A DNA stretch of 64,000 nt. Source: Sinorhizobium fredii USDA 257 (GTDB taxonomy: Bacteria; Pseudomonadota; Alphaproteobacteria; Rhizobiales; Rhizobiaceae). The notes below the pieces were generated by a model. That model saw only the letters and a list, made by a program, of their open reading frames with translations. It made no database searches and was not told the DNA's origin. Below are positions 54,227 to 63,552 of the stretch, piece by piece; the stretch's first letter is position 1, and the number at the start of each line of letters is the position of its first letter. Made by a program: the position numbers and the translations under genes. The DNA is taken from the NCBI RefSeq assembly GCF_000265205.3, contig NC_018000.1, forward strand, positions 3,410,001 through 3,474,000. Direction: 5' to 3'.

Positions 54227-55507
54227 ATGCCCTTCCGATTTGTTCATACCGCAGATCTCCATCTCGATTCGCCCTTACGCAGCCTGGCACTGCGAAACGA
54301 GGAGCTTGCCGGGATCGTCCGGGGCGCCACCCGCAATGCCCTGGTGCGCATCGTCGATCTCTGTATTGCCGAAGGAGTCGATGCGCTGCTGATCGCCGGC
54401 GATCTCTATGACGGCAATCAGACCTCGATGAATACGGCACTTTTCCTCGCGGGCGAGCTCCGCCGCCTCGACGAGGCGGGCATCCGCACCTTCATCATCC
54501 GCGGCAATCACGACGCCCAGTCGCAAGTGACGCGCGAGCTGACGCTGCCGCCGTCGGTGCATGTCTTTCCGGGGCGCGGCAAGCCGGTCGTCGCCAAGAT
54601 TCTGGAGAACGGCAGATCCGTCCATATCCACGGCATGAGCTTTTCCGACCCGCATGCGCCGGAAAGCCTGCTGCCGCATTTCCACCCCCCCGTTGCGGAT
54701 GCCATCAACGTCGGCATGCTGCACACGAGCCTCGCCGGTTCGGCGGGCCATGATCCCTACGCCCCCTGCAGCGTCGCCGACCTTCGGGCACACGGCTACG
54801 ATTACTGGGCCCTCGGCCACGTCCACCAGCGGCAGGTCCACAGCGAGAGCCCCTGTATCGTCATGCCTGGCATGCCGCAGGGACGCGATATCAACGAATC
54901 GGGGGTGAAGGGCGTCACGATCGTGATGATCGACGACGACGGTGAGGTGACACTGGAAGAGCGGCCGGTGGGCGCGGCGGTGTTCGAGCGGGTCTCGATC
55001 GACCTGACGGGAACCGCGGACTGGCGCGACATGCTCGAGACGGTTGGCAGGCAGCTCGCCCTGCTTCGCAAGAGCCAACCGGAAGCCGATCTCATCCTGC
55101 GGATTACGCTGACGGGCGCGACACCGCTTTCCTGGCGGCTGCGGCGGGATTTCGATCTCCTGCAAGGAGAGTTGGAGAACATCGCAGCCGGGCAGGGCCG
55201 ATGCTGGGTCGAGAAGGTCGAGACCCTGTTTGCGGGCTGCAGCAAGCATGCGGGCCGCGTCGCTGCCGATCCGATTGGCGAACTGACGGCGCTCGTCGAG
55301 AACGAAGTGTTGTCGGCCTTTGCCTTCCGCGCCGACATGCGCGCCGTCGCCGAGGAGCTGTTGCCGCATCTGCCTGCGGAACTGCGGAACCTGCTCGCCG
55401 CCGACGAGGAAGGGCTCGACGATCTCGTCGAGAACGCGGCCCTTTCCGGAAGCGCCGACGTCCTGTCGCATCTCCATGGCCGCAGCGCCATCGATGGCAT
55501 CGACTGA
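54227..55507 (+). CDS. SbcD/YhaO-like DNA repair exonuclease
   Basis: A 426-aa metallophosphoesterase of the SbcD/Mre11 superfamily. The phosphoesterase motifs HTADLHLDSPL, AGDLYDG, RGNHDAQS and ALGHVHQRQ are complete, so it should bind two metal ions and be an active nuclease. A C-terminal capping region follows. Its stop overlaps the ATG of the next gene (TGATG), which encodes an SbcC/Rad50-like ATPase; the pair corresponds to YhaO-YhaN. The complex probably trims DNA ends or hairpins. Confidence 0.88.
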   Translation: MPFRFVHTADLHLDSPLRSLALRNEELAGIVRGATRNALVRIVDLCIAEGVDALLIAGDLYDGNQTSMNTALFLAGELRRLDEAGIRTFIIRGNHDAQSQVTRELTLPPSVHVFPGRGKPVVAKILENGRSVHIHGMSFSDPHAPESLLPHFHPPVADAINVGMLHTSLAGSAGHDPYAPCSVADLRAHGYDYWALGHVHQRQVHSESPCIVMPGMPQGRDINESGVKGVTIVMIDDDGEVTLEERPVGAAVFERVSIDLTGTADWRDMLETVGRQLALLRKSQPEADLILRITLTGATPLSWRLRRDFDLLQGELENIAAGQGRCWVEKVETLFAGCSKHAGRVAADPIGELTALVENEVLSAFAFRADMRAVAEELLPHLPAELRNLLAADEEGLDDLVENAALSGSADVLSHLHGRSAIDGID

Positions 55508-58500
55508 TGCGGCTGCAACAGCTGGATCTCGTCCGTTACGGCAAGTTCACCGGGCGCAGCCTCGATTTCGGCGCCGCCAGGTCGGGAGAGCCCGATTTCC
55601 ACCTGATCTACGGCCCGAACGAAGCGGGCAAATCGACCTTGTTCTCGGGCTTCCTCGATCTCCTCTTCGGCATCGAGCGCGTCAGTCCCTATGGCTTCCT
55701 GCATCCCTACCCGACGATGCGGATCGGCGGCGTCGTGGAGGCCGGCGGCAAGAGGCATCACGCCTATCGGATCAAGCGCAACGCAAACAGTCTCGTCGGT
55801 CCCGACGAGCAGCCGCTGCCGGACAACCTCTTCTCCGCGGCTCTCGGATCGATCGACCGCGACACCTATCGCATGATGTTCTCGCTCGACGACGACAGCA
55901 TCGAGGAGGGTGGGGAGGCCATCCTCAAGAGCGAGGGGGAGCTGGGTTCGCTGTTGTTTTCGGCAAGCTCCGGCCTGCCGGACAGCGGCGCGGTGCTCGC
56001 CAACCTGCGCGCCGAAGCGGATGCCTTTTTTCGCCCCCAGGCGCGCAAGCATCGGCTAGCGGAACTGAAGGCGGAGTTGGACGCCCTTAAGTCAGAGCGC
56101 AAAGCTGTCGACGTCAATGCGCGCGAGTATGCCGATCTTCGCAAGGCGCTGACGAAAGCGCGGGAACGCCATGATGCGGCAGCGCGGCAGCGCGCCGAAC
56201 TGCGCGTCAGACGGGATCGGCTGCGCGTCGAGCTCGAGGCACTGCCGCTCCTGGCAAGGCTAAGCAATGCGCGGGAACAGCTTGCGGAGATGCAGGCGTT
56301 GCCGGTCCCGCCGCAAGATTGGTGGAACGACCTGCCGGCGCTCCGCAGGCAGGAGGTCGAAATCGCCACCCGACTGCGGCAACTGGACGAAGAGCTGGCA
56401 CAGCGCCGGGCGGAACTCGAAGGACTGCCGCGGGACGATGAGGCGCTTGCGCTCGCGGGGCGGTTCGAGGCGCTGCGTGATTCGGCACTCGACGCCCGCT
56501 ACCAGACGGCCGCCCGCGATATGCCGTCGCGACTGGACGAACTGGCAAGGACCTCGGCCGAGATCCGCGCATGTCTCATCCGTCTCGGCGAGGCTGACAA
56601 TCCCGATCCCGTTTCGCTGGTACTGCCGACCACACGGGCTGCTCGACTCCAGGAACTGATTCGTCAGCATGCCGGCCTTTCGGAAAAGCTGGCATCGGCG
56701 CGCGAGGAGCTCGACAGTGCAAGGCGCAATCGCGCCCAGTCGGAACGCGAGCTGGACCGGCTCAAGGGCGGCGTCGCCGATACCGGCATCCTCATCGAAC
56801 GGCTGCATGTGTTGCGCCAGAATGATTGCCTGTTGCGTCAGCAGGCCGCGACCAGGGAGATCGACCGGCTGGAGGCAGCACTTGCCGATGCAAGGGACAG
56901 GCTGCGGCCTTTCGCCGGCGATGCCGATGAACTGGCGAGGCTTCCTGTTCCCGCGGCCGGTGTCGTCGCCATGTGGAGGGCGGAGGAAGCGGCCCTCTCG
57001 GAGCGGCAATTGCGGCTCGACGATCGGATCGGCGACGAGCGCGAGCGCGAGGCGGGGGACGAGGCGCGGCTCGCCGCAATGGCGGCGGACGGCGCGGCTG
57101 TGGATGACGCGACGGCGGGCGCGCTGCGCCGGCGCCGGGACTTTGCCTGGCAATTGCATCGCTCCAGCCTTGACGAGGGGACGGCAGGCGCATTCGAGGC
57201 CGCAATGAGGGATGACGATGCCGCCGTGGCACTTCGTCTGGCCCATGCCGAGCGGGTGGCCGAGATGCGCGGCCTCGCTCTCGCGATTTCGGAAAGGCGC
57301 GCTCGTCGTGAGGCGCTCGAGAGACAAAGAGCGGCCTTGTCCGAACAGGGTGAGCGGTTGGGTGCGACGGTGGCTGCTGCCGCAACCGCAAGCGGTTTGC
57401 CTAACGTGAAGCTGGTGCCGCATCTGGAGGCCTGGCTTGCCACGCGAGCGGCGGCGCTCGAGTTGCGCGCCGATCTGCGCGCCGCGTGCCAGGCGCGCGA
57501 CACGGCCTCTTCGGAAGAGCAGGCGGCGACACGCGCGTTGCGGGAGGAATTGCTGCGGCTCGGCGTGACCGATTACTTGCCGGACCGGCTCGATGAACTC
57601 CTCGTGGCTGCGGAACAAATCGTCTCCCGTGCGCAAAGTGCGGTGGCGGCCCACGGCGCGGCTCTTGCGCAGCTTCGCCGCGCGTCCGAAGCCATGGAAA
57701 ACCGGGAGACGGTTCTCGCCGCCGCCGAGGCCGCCATGGTCGGCTGGCAAGAGGCGTGGTCGGGGGCGCTCGCCGCGACCTGGCTTGGGGGCCGCACCGA
57801 TCGGCCGCCTCCGCACGAAATCGGCCCGGCGCTCGCCGTGCTGCAGGATTTCGACAAGCTGATGCAGAGGAAGACCGAACTCGACCATCGCATTGCAGCC
57901 ATGCGGAAGGATCAGAAGAGCTTTGCCGAGGCGATCGCGGATCTCGCCCGCGAAGTGGCGGAGCGGGGAGGGGGCGATCCGCTCGAGCTCTACGCGTCGC
58001 TGCGTGACCGCATTGCGGCGGCGCAGCGTCAGGAAGGGCGACGCCTCGATGCTTCGGGCAATATCGTACGCCTGGAAGAGGCCCTTCGATTGCTGCGAAG
58101 TGAAGAGAAGCAGCATCTGGCGATGAGGCAGGTGATTCTCGACTTCTTCGGATGCGGGACGCTCGAAGAGGCCGGGTTCTGCCTGGAGGCGGTTCGCGAG
58201 CAGGAGAGGCAACGGCAGAGATGCGCAGAGTTTGAAGATGACCTGGTGACCAGGCTCGGCACAGCCACGAGCAGCGAGGCCGAATTTATCCTCGCTGGTG
58301 TGGATGAAGCGGAGCTCAGGCTTGAGCTCGCCCGGCTCGAGGAAGCGATCGATGTCGCCGATCGTGATGTCAGCGAGCTGCATTCGGAAGTGAGAAACAA
58401 GGAAAGGGCACTCGCGGAAATCGAGGGCGGCGACAGGGTGGCTGAACTCGAGCAGAAGCAGCGGACGATCCTGCTCGAGATCGAGCATAAGGCGGTTGGT

Positions 58501-58968
58501 TATCTGAGGCTGAAAGCGGGCGTCGTTGCCGCCGAGCATGCGCTGAGGCTGTTTCGCGAGCGCCATCGCAGCGCCATGATGCAGCGCGCCTCCCGGACAT
58601 TTTCGCATATCAGCGGCGGTGAGTATGCCGGCCTCTCGACTGAGGCCGACAAGGGGCAGGAATTCCTGATCGCCAACACGGCTGTGGGCGGATCGAAGCT
58701 CGCAGGCGATCTCTCGAAAGGCACGCGCTTCCAGCTCTACCTGGCGCTGAGGATCGCCGGCTACCACGAGGTCGCGGCGGCCCGCGAGACGCTGCCTTTC
58801 ATCGCCGACGACATCATGGAAACCTTCGACGACAATCGCGCCGGCCGGGCCTTCGATCTGATGGCCGAGATGGCGCGGGTCGGCCAGGTGATCTATCTGA
58901 CGCACCACGAACACCTGTGCGATATCGCCCGCAGCGCCTGCCCCGGGGTAACCGTTCACAAGCTGTAG
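55507..58968 (+). CDS. SbcC/YhaN-like AAA-type ATPase with coiled coils
   Basis: An 1153-aa SMC/Rad50-type ATPase. The Walker A motif is GPNEAGKST (36-44). Long coiled-coil regions (~170-1050) form an arm. The C-terminal half-site has a signature LSKGTRFQLYLALR (1069-1082), and IADDIMETFDD (1099-1109) as Walker B and D-loop. I chose the ATG that overlaps the stop of the nuclease gene by 1 nt, matching the family's MRLQQLDLVRYGKF start; an upstream extension reads into that gene. With the SbcD-like partner it should form a DNA end-processing complex. Confidence 0.92.
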   Translation: MRLQQLDLVRYGKFTGRSLDFGAARSGEPDFHLIYGPNEAGKSTLFSGFLDLLFGIERVSPYGFLHPYPTMRIGGVVEAGGKRHHAYRIKRNANSLVGPDEQPLPDNLFSAALGSIDRDTYRMMFSLDDDSIEEGGEAILKSEGELGSLLFSASSGLPDSGAVLANLRAEADAFFRPQARKHRLAELKAELDALKSERKAVDVNAREYADLRKALTKARERHDAAARQRAELRVRRDRLRVELEALPLLARLSNAREQLAEMQALPVPPQDWWNDLPALRRQEVEIATRLRQLDEELAQRRAELEGLPRDDEALALAGRFEALRDSALDARYQTAARDMPSRLDELARTSAEIRACLIRLGEADNPDPVSLVLPTTRAARLQELIRQHAGLSEKLASAREELDSARRNRAQSERELDRLKGGVADTGILIERLHVLRQNDCLLRQQAATREIDRLEAALADARDRLRPFAGDADELARLPVPAAGVVAMWRAEEAALSERQLRLDDRIGDEREREAGDEARLAAMAADGAAVDDATAGALRRRRDFAWQLHRSSLDEGTAGAFEAAMRDDDAAVALRLAHAERVAEMRGLALAISERRARREALERQRAALSEQGERLGATVAAAATASGLPNVKLVPHLEAWLATRAAALELRADLRAACQARDTASSEEQAATRALREELLRLGVTDYLPDRLDELLVAAEQIVSRAQSAVAAHGAALAQLRRASEAMENRETVLAAAEAAMVGWQEAWSGALAATWLGGRTDRPPPHEIGPALAVLQDFDKLMQRKTELDHRIAAMRKDQKSFAEAIADLAREVAERGGGDPLELYASLRDRIAAAQRQEGRRLDASGNIVRLEEALRLLRSEEKQHLAMRQVILDFFGCGTLEEAGFCLEAVREQERQRQRCAEFEDDLVTRLGTATSSEAEFILAGVDEAELRLELARLEEAIDVADRDVSELHSEVRNKERALAEIEGGDRVAELEQKQRTILLEIEHKAVGYLRLKAGVVAAEHALRLFRERHRSAMMQRASRTFSHISGGEYAGLSTEADKGQEFLIANTAVGGSKLAGDLSKGTRFQLYLALRIAGYHEVAAARETLPFIADDIMETFDDNRAGRAFDLMAEMARVGQVIYLTHHEHLCDIARSACPGVTVHKL

Positions 58969-59056
58969 CGACTTTGCGGAAAAGAGATAAGGTGCAGGCG
59001 CTTTGTGCCCGCATTCGCGCTACAAGTTTTGACGCGATCGCCAAGAGGAGGTTCAG

Positions 59057-59455
59057 ATGGAAGTCTTTGAGTGTGGATCGAGGCCCTCGTCCCGCGGACC
59101 GGCCGAATATTTCCACGGAGCCGTGCGCCTCGATCCAGCCTTCGAGGCGCCTGCGCCGGCGCGGGTCCGCGGAGCGACGGTGACCTTTGAACCGGGCGCG
59201 CGCACCGCCTGGCACACGCATCCGCTCGGCCAGACCCTGATCGTCACGGCCGGTCGTGGCCTCGCACAAAGCTGGGGCGGAGAACTCCGCGAGATCCGCG
59301 CCGGCGATGTCGTCTGGTTCCCGCCGGGCGAGAAGCACTGGCACGGCGCGGCCGCGGATACGGCGATGACCCATATCGCCATCCAGGAGGCACTCGACGG
59401 CAAGGCGGTCGATTGGCTGGAACATGTGACGGATGAGCAGTATCGGGGGGCGTAA
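59057..59455 (+). CDS. cupin domain protein (mandelonitrile lyase-like)
   Basis: A 132-aa single cupin of the group that includes (R)-mandelonitrile lyases and carboxymuconolactone-related cupins. Motif 1 is [22 protein letters not shown] with the metal-binding His pair. Motif 2 is [17 protein letters not shown] with the third His. The complete motifs suggest a functional metal site; the reaction is unknown. GAGG precedes the ATG. It lies 88 nt after the YhaN-like gene on the same strand and before a convergent tRNA-Val gene. Confidence 0.87.
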   Translation: MEVFECGSRPSSRGPAEYFHGAVRLDPAFEAPAPARVRGATVTFEPGARTAWHTHPLGQTLIVTAGRGLAQSWGGELREIRAGDVVWFPPGEKHWHGAAADTAMTHIAIQEALDGKAVDWLEHVTDEQYRGA

Positions 59456-59513
59456 GAGGCGCTGCACGGCAACGATCTTTGCCACTTGCGATCAATTTAT
59501 GCTTTCGGAAAAA

Positions 59514-59589
59514 TGGTGGGCGATGAGAGACTCGAACTCCCGACATCCTCGGTGTAAACGAGGCGCTCTACCAACTGAGCTAATCGCCC
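59514..59589 (-). tRNA. tRNA-Val (TAC)
   Basis: A 76-nt tRNA on the minus strand with encoded CCA. The acceptor stem GGGCGAT pairs with ATCGCCC. The anticodon arm is CCTCG-TTTACAC-CGAGG with anticodon UAC (valine). D-arm and T-arm (GAGTTCGAGTC) are intact. The 368 bases after it (59590-59957) hold only the promoter of the tRNA-Asp genes. Confidence 0.95.
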
Positions 59590-59859
59590 TTTCGCGTGTC
59601 GAACATTGTCCGCCGCGTCGGTGGGCGTGATCTATGCGCTGCCGGCGAAAACCGCAAGAGGATTTGCGCGTTTTTTTAGATTTTTTTGCGAGCAGGCGCG
59701 ATGCAGCTGGGCGGCGCGCTGCCCTCCTTGTGGACAAACCTTCAATGGGGCTGCGCAAACTTGGAGCCGGTAAGGCGCCTGTTCCTGCACACACTTTCCG
59801 CCCGCGGGGTACCTTGTGGATCAAAATTCCGTCCGTCACGGTTTTGTCTTCAAACACGC

Positions 59860-59888
59860 TTGACACCCCAAGGCGAACCGCTTAGTTA
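59860..59888 (+). promoter_or_regulatory. promoter of the tRNA-Asp genes
   Basis: TTGACA (59860-59865) and TAGTTA (59883-59888) are separated by 17 nt, with a C before the -35 as in the CTTGAC form. It lies ~70 nt upstream of the first tRNA-Asp and probably drives both copies. Confidence 0.75.
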
Positions 59889-59957
59889 GCCGCTCATCGA
59901 GACGGCTGGGCCGCCTTGATTGCGGGGTGCGCGAGCGCCCCGGCCAGCCAAGAGGAT

Positions 59958-60034
59958 GCGGGTGTAGCTCAGTCGGTTAGAGTGCCGGCCTGTCACGCCG
60001 GAGGTCGCGGGTTCGAGCCCCGTCACTCGCGCCA
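59958..60034 (+). tRNA. tRNA-Asp (GTC), copy 1
   Basis: A 77-nt tRNA with encoded CCA. It begins GCGGGTGTAGCTCAGTCGG. The anticodon arm is CCGGC-CTGTCAC-GCCGG with anticodon GUC (aspartate). The T-arm GGGTTCGAGCCCC is intact. A second identical copy follows 145 nt downstream. Confidence 0.96.
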
Positions 60035-60102
60035 CTCTTCTGGTGCATAGGCATTCTCAAAGAGTGTCGATGGTGAAATAAGGGCCATTCAGGCCACAAT
60101 GC

Positions 60103-60179
60103 GCGGGTGTAGCTCAGTCGGTTAGAGTGCCGGCCTGTCACGCCGGAGGTCGCGGGTTCGAGCCCCGTCACTCGCGCCA
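60103..60179 (+). tRNA. tRNA-Asp (GTC), copy 2
   Basis: Base-for-base identical to copy 1 over all 77 positions, including the encoded CCA. The 68-nt spacer between the copies is not repeated, so only the gene body was duplicated or kept identical. Both probably come from one precursor transcript. Confidence 0.96.
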
Positions 60180-60359
60180 TTTCTCCTCCTTCCGTCTTTC
60201 AAGGCCATTCAATTGATTTTTGCATTGCGGCAATGTGTCTCGGACCGTTTCCCATCAGCAAGATGAGCCCGTTCCGGGAATTCGGCGCTTCGCTGTGTCA
60301 ACAGTGCGAAAGTGCCGTTCAAACGTGTGCCGCGAACCGGTTTAAATGCCTGTACGAGG

Positions 60360-60388
60360 CTTGCACATGGGCGCGGGCTGCGCTAACC
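60360..60388 (+). promoter_or_regulatory. candidate promoter of the nuo operon
   Basis: CTTGCA (60360-60365) and CTAACC (60383-60388) are 17 nt apart, agreeing in part with the Sinorhizobium CTTGAC-N17-CTATAT consensus. It lies ~90 nt before nuoA in the 298-bp gap after tRNA-Asp, which otherwise shows no feature. Confidence 0.45.
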
Positions 60389-60477
60389 ACTCTGGCGTTG
60401 CAACATGATTTTCGGCCTGCGGCATTCGTTGTTTTAGCACCTCTCCCGGTGCGCTTCGCAGGCAGGGACGGATAACA

Positions 60478-60843
60478 ATGACAGAACTTCTCGGTTCCTA
60501 TGTTCCGATCGCGATTTTCATTGGAATCGCTCTAGTGATCGGCCTCGCACTCCTGATCGCTCCCTTCGCAGTTGCCCACAAGGCGCCCGATTCGGAAAAG
60601 CTTTCGGCCTATGAGTGCGGCTTCAATGCGTTCGACGACGCCCGCATGAAGTTCGACGTCCGCTTCTATCTCGTGTCGATCCTCTTCATCATCTTCGACC
60701 TCGAAGTCGCCTTCCTCTTCCCCTGGGCGGTTTCGTTCAAGGTGTTGGGCTGGTTCGGCTTCTGGTCGATGATGGTCTTCCTCCTGGTGCTGACGGTCGG
60801 CTTTATCTATGAATGGAAAAAGGGAGCGCTGGAATGGAACTAG
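60478..60843 (+). CDS. nuoA: NADH-quinone oxidoreductase subunit A
   Basis: A 121-aa membrane subunit of complex I with three helices (about 8-28, 63-85 and 91-112). The conserved [26 protein letters not shown] segment between the first and second helices contains the loop that switches with quinone binding. AGGGA precedes the ATG at 60478. It is the first gene of the nuo operon and overlaps nuoB by 10 nt. Confidence 0.97.
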   Translation: MTELLGSYVPIAIFIGIALVIGLALLIAPFAVAHKAPDSEKLSAYECGFNAFDDARMKFDVRFYLVSILFIIFDLEVAFLFPWAVSFKVLGWFGFWSMMVFLLVLTVGFIYEWKKGALEWN

Positions 60844-61412
60844 CATCCGGCACCACGCTCGTTGCGCCGCAGCCGAAGGGCATTATCGATCCCGCGACCG
60901 GCAAGCCGATCGGCAGCAATGACGCATTCTTCGGCGAGATCAACAACGAGCTCGCCGACAAGGGCTTCCTCGTCACCTCGACCGATGAGCTGATCAACTG
61001 GGCGCGCACCGGCTCGCTGATGTGGATGACCTTCGGTCTTGCCTGCTGCGCCGTCGAAATGATGCAGATGTCGATGCCGCGCTACGATGCCGAACGCTTC
61101 GGTTTTGCGCCGCGCGCCTCGCCGCGCCAGTCGGACGTGATGATCGTTGCCGGGACGTTGACCAACAAGATGGCGCCGGCGCTGCGCAAGGTCTACGACC
61201 AGATGCCGGAGCCCCGCTACGTCATCTCGATGGGCTCCTGCGCCAATGGCGGCGGTTACTATCACTATTCCTATTCGGTCGTGCGCGGTTGCGACCGCGT
61301 CGTGCCCGTCGATATCTATGTGCCAGGCTGTCCTCCCACGGCAGAAGCGCTGCTCTATGGCGTGCTTCTGCTGCAGAAGAAGATCCGCCGGACCGGCACG
61401 ATCGAGCGCTAA
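60834..61412 (+). CDS. nuoB: NADH-quinone oxidoreductase subunit B
   Basis: A 192-aa peripheral-arm subunit that carries the terminal iron-sulfur cluster N2 next to the quinone. Its ligands are in [10 protein letters not shown] (the adjacent Cys pair), MGSCANGGG and [12 protein letters not shown] chose the ATG at 60834, with GGAG directly upstream in nuoA; it overlaps nuoA by 10 nt, which implies coupled translation. Length and all ligands are normal. Confidence 0.97.
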   Translation: MELASGTTLVAPQPKGIIDPATGKPIGSNDAFFGEINNELADKGFLVTSTDELINWARTGSLMWMTFGLACCAVEMMQMSMPRYDAERFGFAPRASPRQSDVMIVAGTLTNKMAPALRKVYDQMPEPRYVISMGSCANGGGYYHYSYSVVRGCDRVVPVDIYVPGCPPTAEALLYGVLLLQKKIRRTGTIER

Positions 61413-61430
61413 GGCAGGGGGTTCTTTTCA

Positions 61431-62036
61431 ATGAGTGAAGCCCTGAACGAGCTTGCGACCTATCTTCGCGAAGCACGCGGATCGCTGATTGCCGATTCGG
61501 CGATCAAATATGGCGAGCTGACGCTGACGACGACGGCCGAGAACGTCATCGCGCTGCTGACCTTCCTGCGCGACGATCCGCGATGCGGCTTCGTCAGCTT
61601 TATCGACGTCTGCGGTGTCGACTATCCGCAGCGGCCGGATCGATTCGACGTCGTCTACCACCTCCTGTCGCCGCGCCAGAATCTGCGCGTCCGCGTCAAG
61701 GTCGCGACCGGCGAGGGCGAGCCGGTGCCGTCGGCAACTCCGGTATTTCCGGGCGCCGACTGGTTCGAACGCGAAGCCTACGACATGTACGGCATTCTCT
61801 TCACGGGCCATCCGGATCTGCGTCGCATCCTCACCGACTACGGTTTCGAAGGTTATCCGCTGCGCAAGGACTTCCCGCTGACCGGCTTCGTCGAGGTTCG
61901 CTACGACGATGAAGTCAAGCGCGTGGTCTATGAGCCCGTCGAGCTGAGGCAGGAATTCCGCAACTTCGATTTTCTATCGCCCTGGGAAGGCACGGAATAC
62001 GTCCTGCCCGGCGACGAAAAGGCGAAGGCACGGTGA
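61431..62036 (+). CDS. nuoC: NADH-quinone oxidoreductase subunit C
   Basis: A 201-aa peripheral-arm subunit of complex I (30-kDa type), not fused to NuoD as it is in E. coli. The signature [40 protein letters not shown] is seen in overlapping blocks at about residues 107-146. It lies 18 nt after nuoB and 55 nt before nuoD in the operon. Confidence 0.97.
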   Translation: MSEALNELATYLREARGSLIADSAIKYGELTLTTTAENVIALLTFLRDDPRCGFVSFIDVCGVDYPQRPDRFDVVYHLLSPRQNLRVRVKVATGEGEPVPSATPVFPGADWFEREAYDMYGILFTGHPDLRRILTDYGFEGYPLRKDFPLTGFVEVRYDDEVKRVVYEPVELRQEFRNFDFLSPWEGTEYVLPGDEKAKAR

Positions 62037-62091
62037 GATAAGTCGGCCCGCGGGGTCCCGAGGGGATGCCATCCGGCCTGGAGCAATCGGT

Positions 62092-63282
62092 ATGACCGAA
62101 CACAACGTCCGCAACTTCAACATCAACTTCGGTCCGCAGCATCCGGCGGCGCACGGCGTTCTCCGTCTGGTGCTGGAGCTCGACGGAGAGATCGTCGAGC
62201 GCGTCGATCCGCATATCGGTTTGTTGCACCGCGGCACCGAGAAGCTGATCGAAGCCAAGACCTACCTGCAGGCCATTCCCTATTTCGACCGGCTCGACTA
62301 CGTCGCGCCGATGAACCAGGAGCACGCATTCGCGATTGCCGTTGAAAGATTGACGGGCACGGAGGTGCCGATCCGCGGTCAGCTCATCCGTGTCCTCTAT
62401 TCGGAAATCGGCCGCATCCTCTCGCATCTCCTCAACGTCACCACGCAGGCGATGGACGTCGGCGCGCTGACGCCGCCGCTCTGGGGCTTCGAGGAGCGCG
62501 AAAAGCTGATGGTCTTCTACGAGCGGGCCTGCGGCGCGCGCATGCACTCGGCCTATTTCCGTCCGGGCGGCGTGCATCAGGATCTGCCGCATGAATTGGT
62601 CGAGGATATCGGCAAGTGGATCGATCCGTTCCTGAAGACCGTCGACGACATCGACGAGCTTCTGACCGGCAACCGCATCTTCAAGCAGCGCAACGTCGAT
62701 ATCGGCGTCGTCAGCCTCGAGGACGCCTGGGCCTGGGGCTTCTCGGGCGTCATGGTGCGCGGCTCGGGTGCCGCCTGGGACCTGCGCCGGGCGCAGCCCT
62801 ATGAATGCTATTCCGAGATGGAGTTCGACATCCCGATCGGCAAGAACGGCGACTGCTACGACCGTTATCTCATCCGCATGATCGAGATGCGCCAGTCGGC
62901 GCGGATCATGCGCCAATGCGTCGATCGCCTGCTGGGCGACGCGAAGATCGGGCCGGTTTCGTCGCTCGACGGCAAGATCGTGCCGCCGAAGCGCGGTGAG
63001 ATGAAGCGCTCGATGGAGGCGCTGATCCACCACTTCAAGCTCTATACCGAGGGCTACCACGTGCCGGCCGGCGAGGTATATGCCGCGGTCGAGGCGCCGA
63101 AGGGCGAATTCGGCGTCTATCTGGTCTCCGACGGCACCAACAAGCCCTACCGCTGCAAGATCCGCGCGCCCGGCTATGCGCATCTGCAGGCGATGGATTT
63201 CCTCTGTCGCGGACACCAGCTGGCCGACGTCTCGGCCGTGCTGGGCTCCCTCGATATCGTGTTCGGCGAGGTGGATCGCTGA
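62092..63282 (+). CDS. nuoD: NADH-quinone oxidoreductase subunit D
   Basis: A 396-aa peripheral-arm subunit (49-kDa type) that forms the quinone-binding pocket with NuoB. The N-terminus has [14 protein letters not shown] with the quinone-site His. [14 protein letters not shown] and RIGSHxxD-like blocks follow, as does the C-terminal DIVFGEVDR. The stop overlaps the ATG of the small secreted gene by 1 nt (TGATG). Confidence 0.97.
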   Translation: MTEHNVRNFNINFGPQHPAAHGVLRLVLELDGEIVERVDPHIGLLHRGTEKLIEAKTYLQAIPYFDRLDYVAPMNQEHAFAIAVERLTGTEVPIRGQLIRVLYSEIGRILSHLLNVTTQAMDVGALTPPLWGFEEREKLMVFYERACGARMHSAYFRPGGVHQDLPHELVEDIGKWIDPFLKTVDDIDELLTGNRIFKQRNVDIGVVSLEDAWAWGFSGVMVRGSGAAWDLRRAQPYECYSEMEFDIPIGKNGDCYDRYLIRMIEMRQSARIMRQCVDRLLGDAKIGPVSSLDGKIVPPKRGEMKRSMEALIHHFKLYTEGYHVPAGEVYAAVEAPKGEFGVYLVSDGTNKPYRCKIRAPGYAHLQAMDFLCRGHQLADVSAVLGSLDIVFGEVDR

Positions 63283-63536
63283 TGCGTCTGGCGCCGCTTG
63301 CCGTTCTCGGATGTGTCGCGCTTGGCCCGGCGGCCCTGGCTCAGGAGGACGTCGGCAGCACGTCGTCGTCGGGGCTGCACGGGGGTTCCATGGCCACGCT
63401 CCTGTCGAAGGGATACGAGATCAAGGCAGCCGTCGCCAATGGCACGCGCTACATCGTCTTTATGCAGAAAGACCAGTCCGCCTATGCCTGCGAATTCGTC
63501 ACGCTGACGAAATCGCGGTGCGGTTCGATTAATTGA
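63282..63536 (+). CDS. small secreted protein inserted between nuoD and nuoE
   Basis: An 84-aa protein that starts [20 protein letters not shown], a Sec signal peptide cut near residue 20. The mature part has two Cys residues (CEF and SRCGSIN) that could form a disulfide. The rest is a compact beta-type domain ([19 protein letters not shown]). Its ATG overlaps the nuoD stop by 1 nt, and nuoE starts 16 nt after it, so it is translated within the complex I operon. It is not a known complex I subunit. Rhizobia carry a similar small gene at this place as far as I recall. Confidence 0.82.
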   Translation: MRLAPLAVLGCVALGPAALAQEDVGSTSSSGLHGGSMATLLSKGYEIKAAVANGTRYIVFMQKDQSAYACEFVTLTKSRCGSIN

Positions 63537-63552
63537 TAAGGTGTCCACTAGA

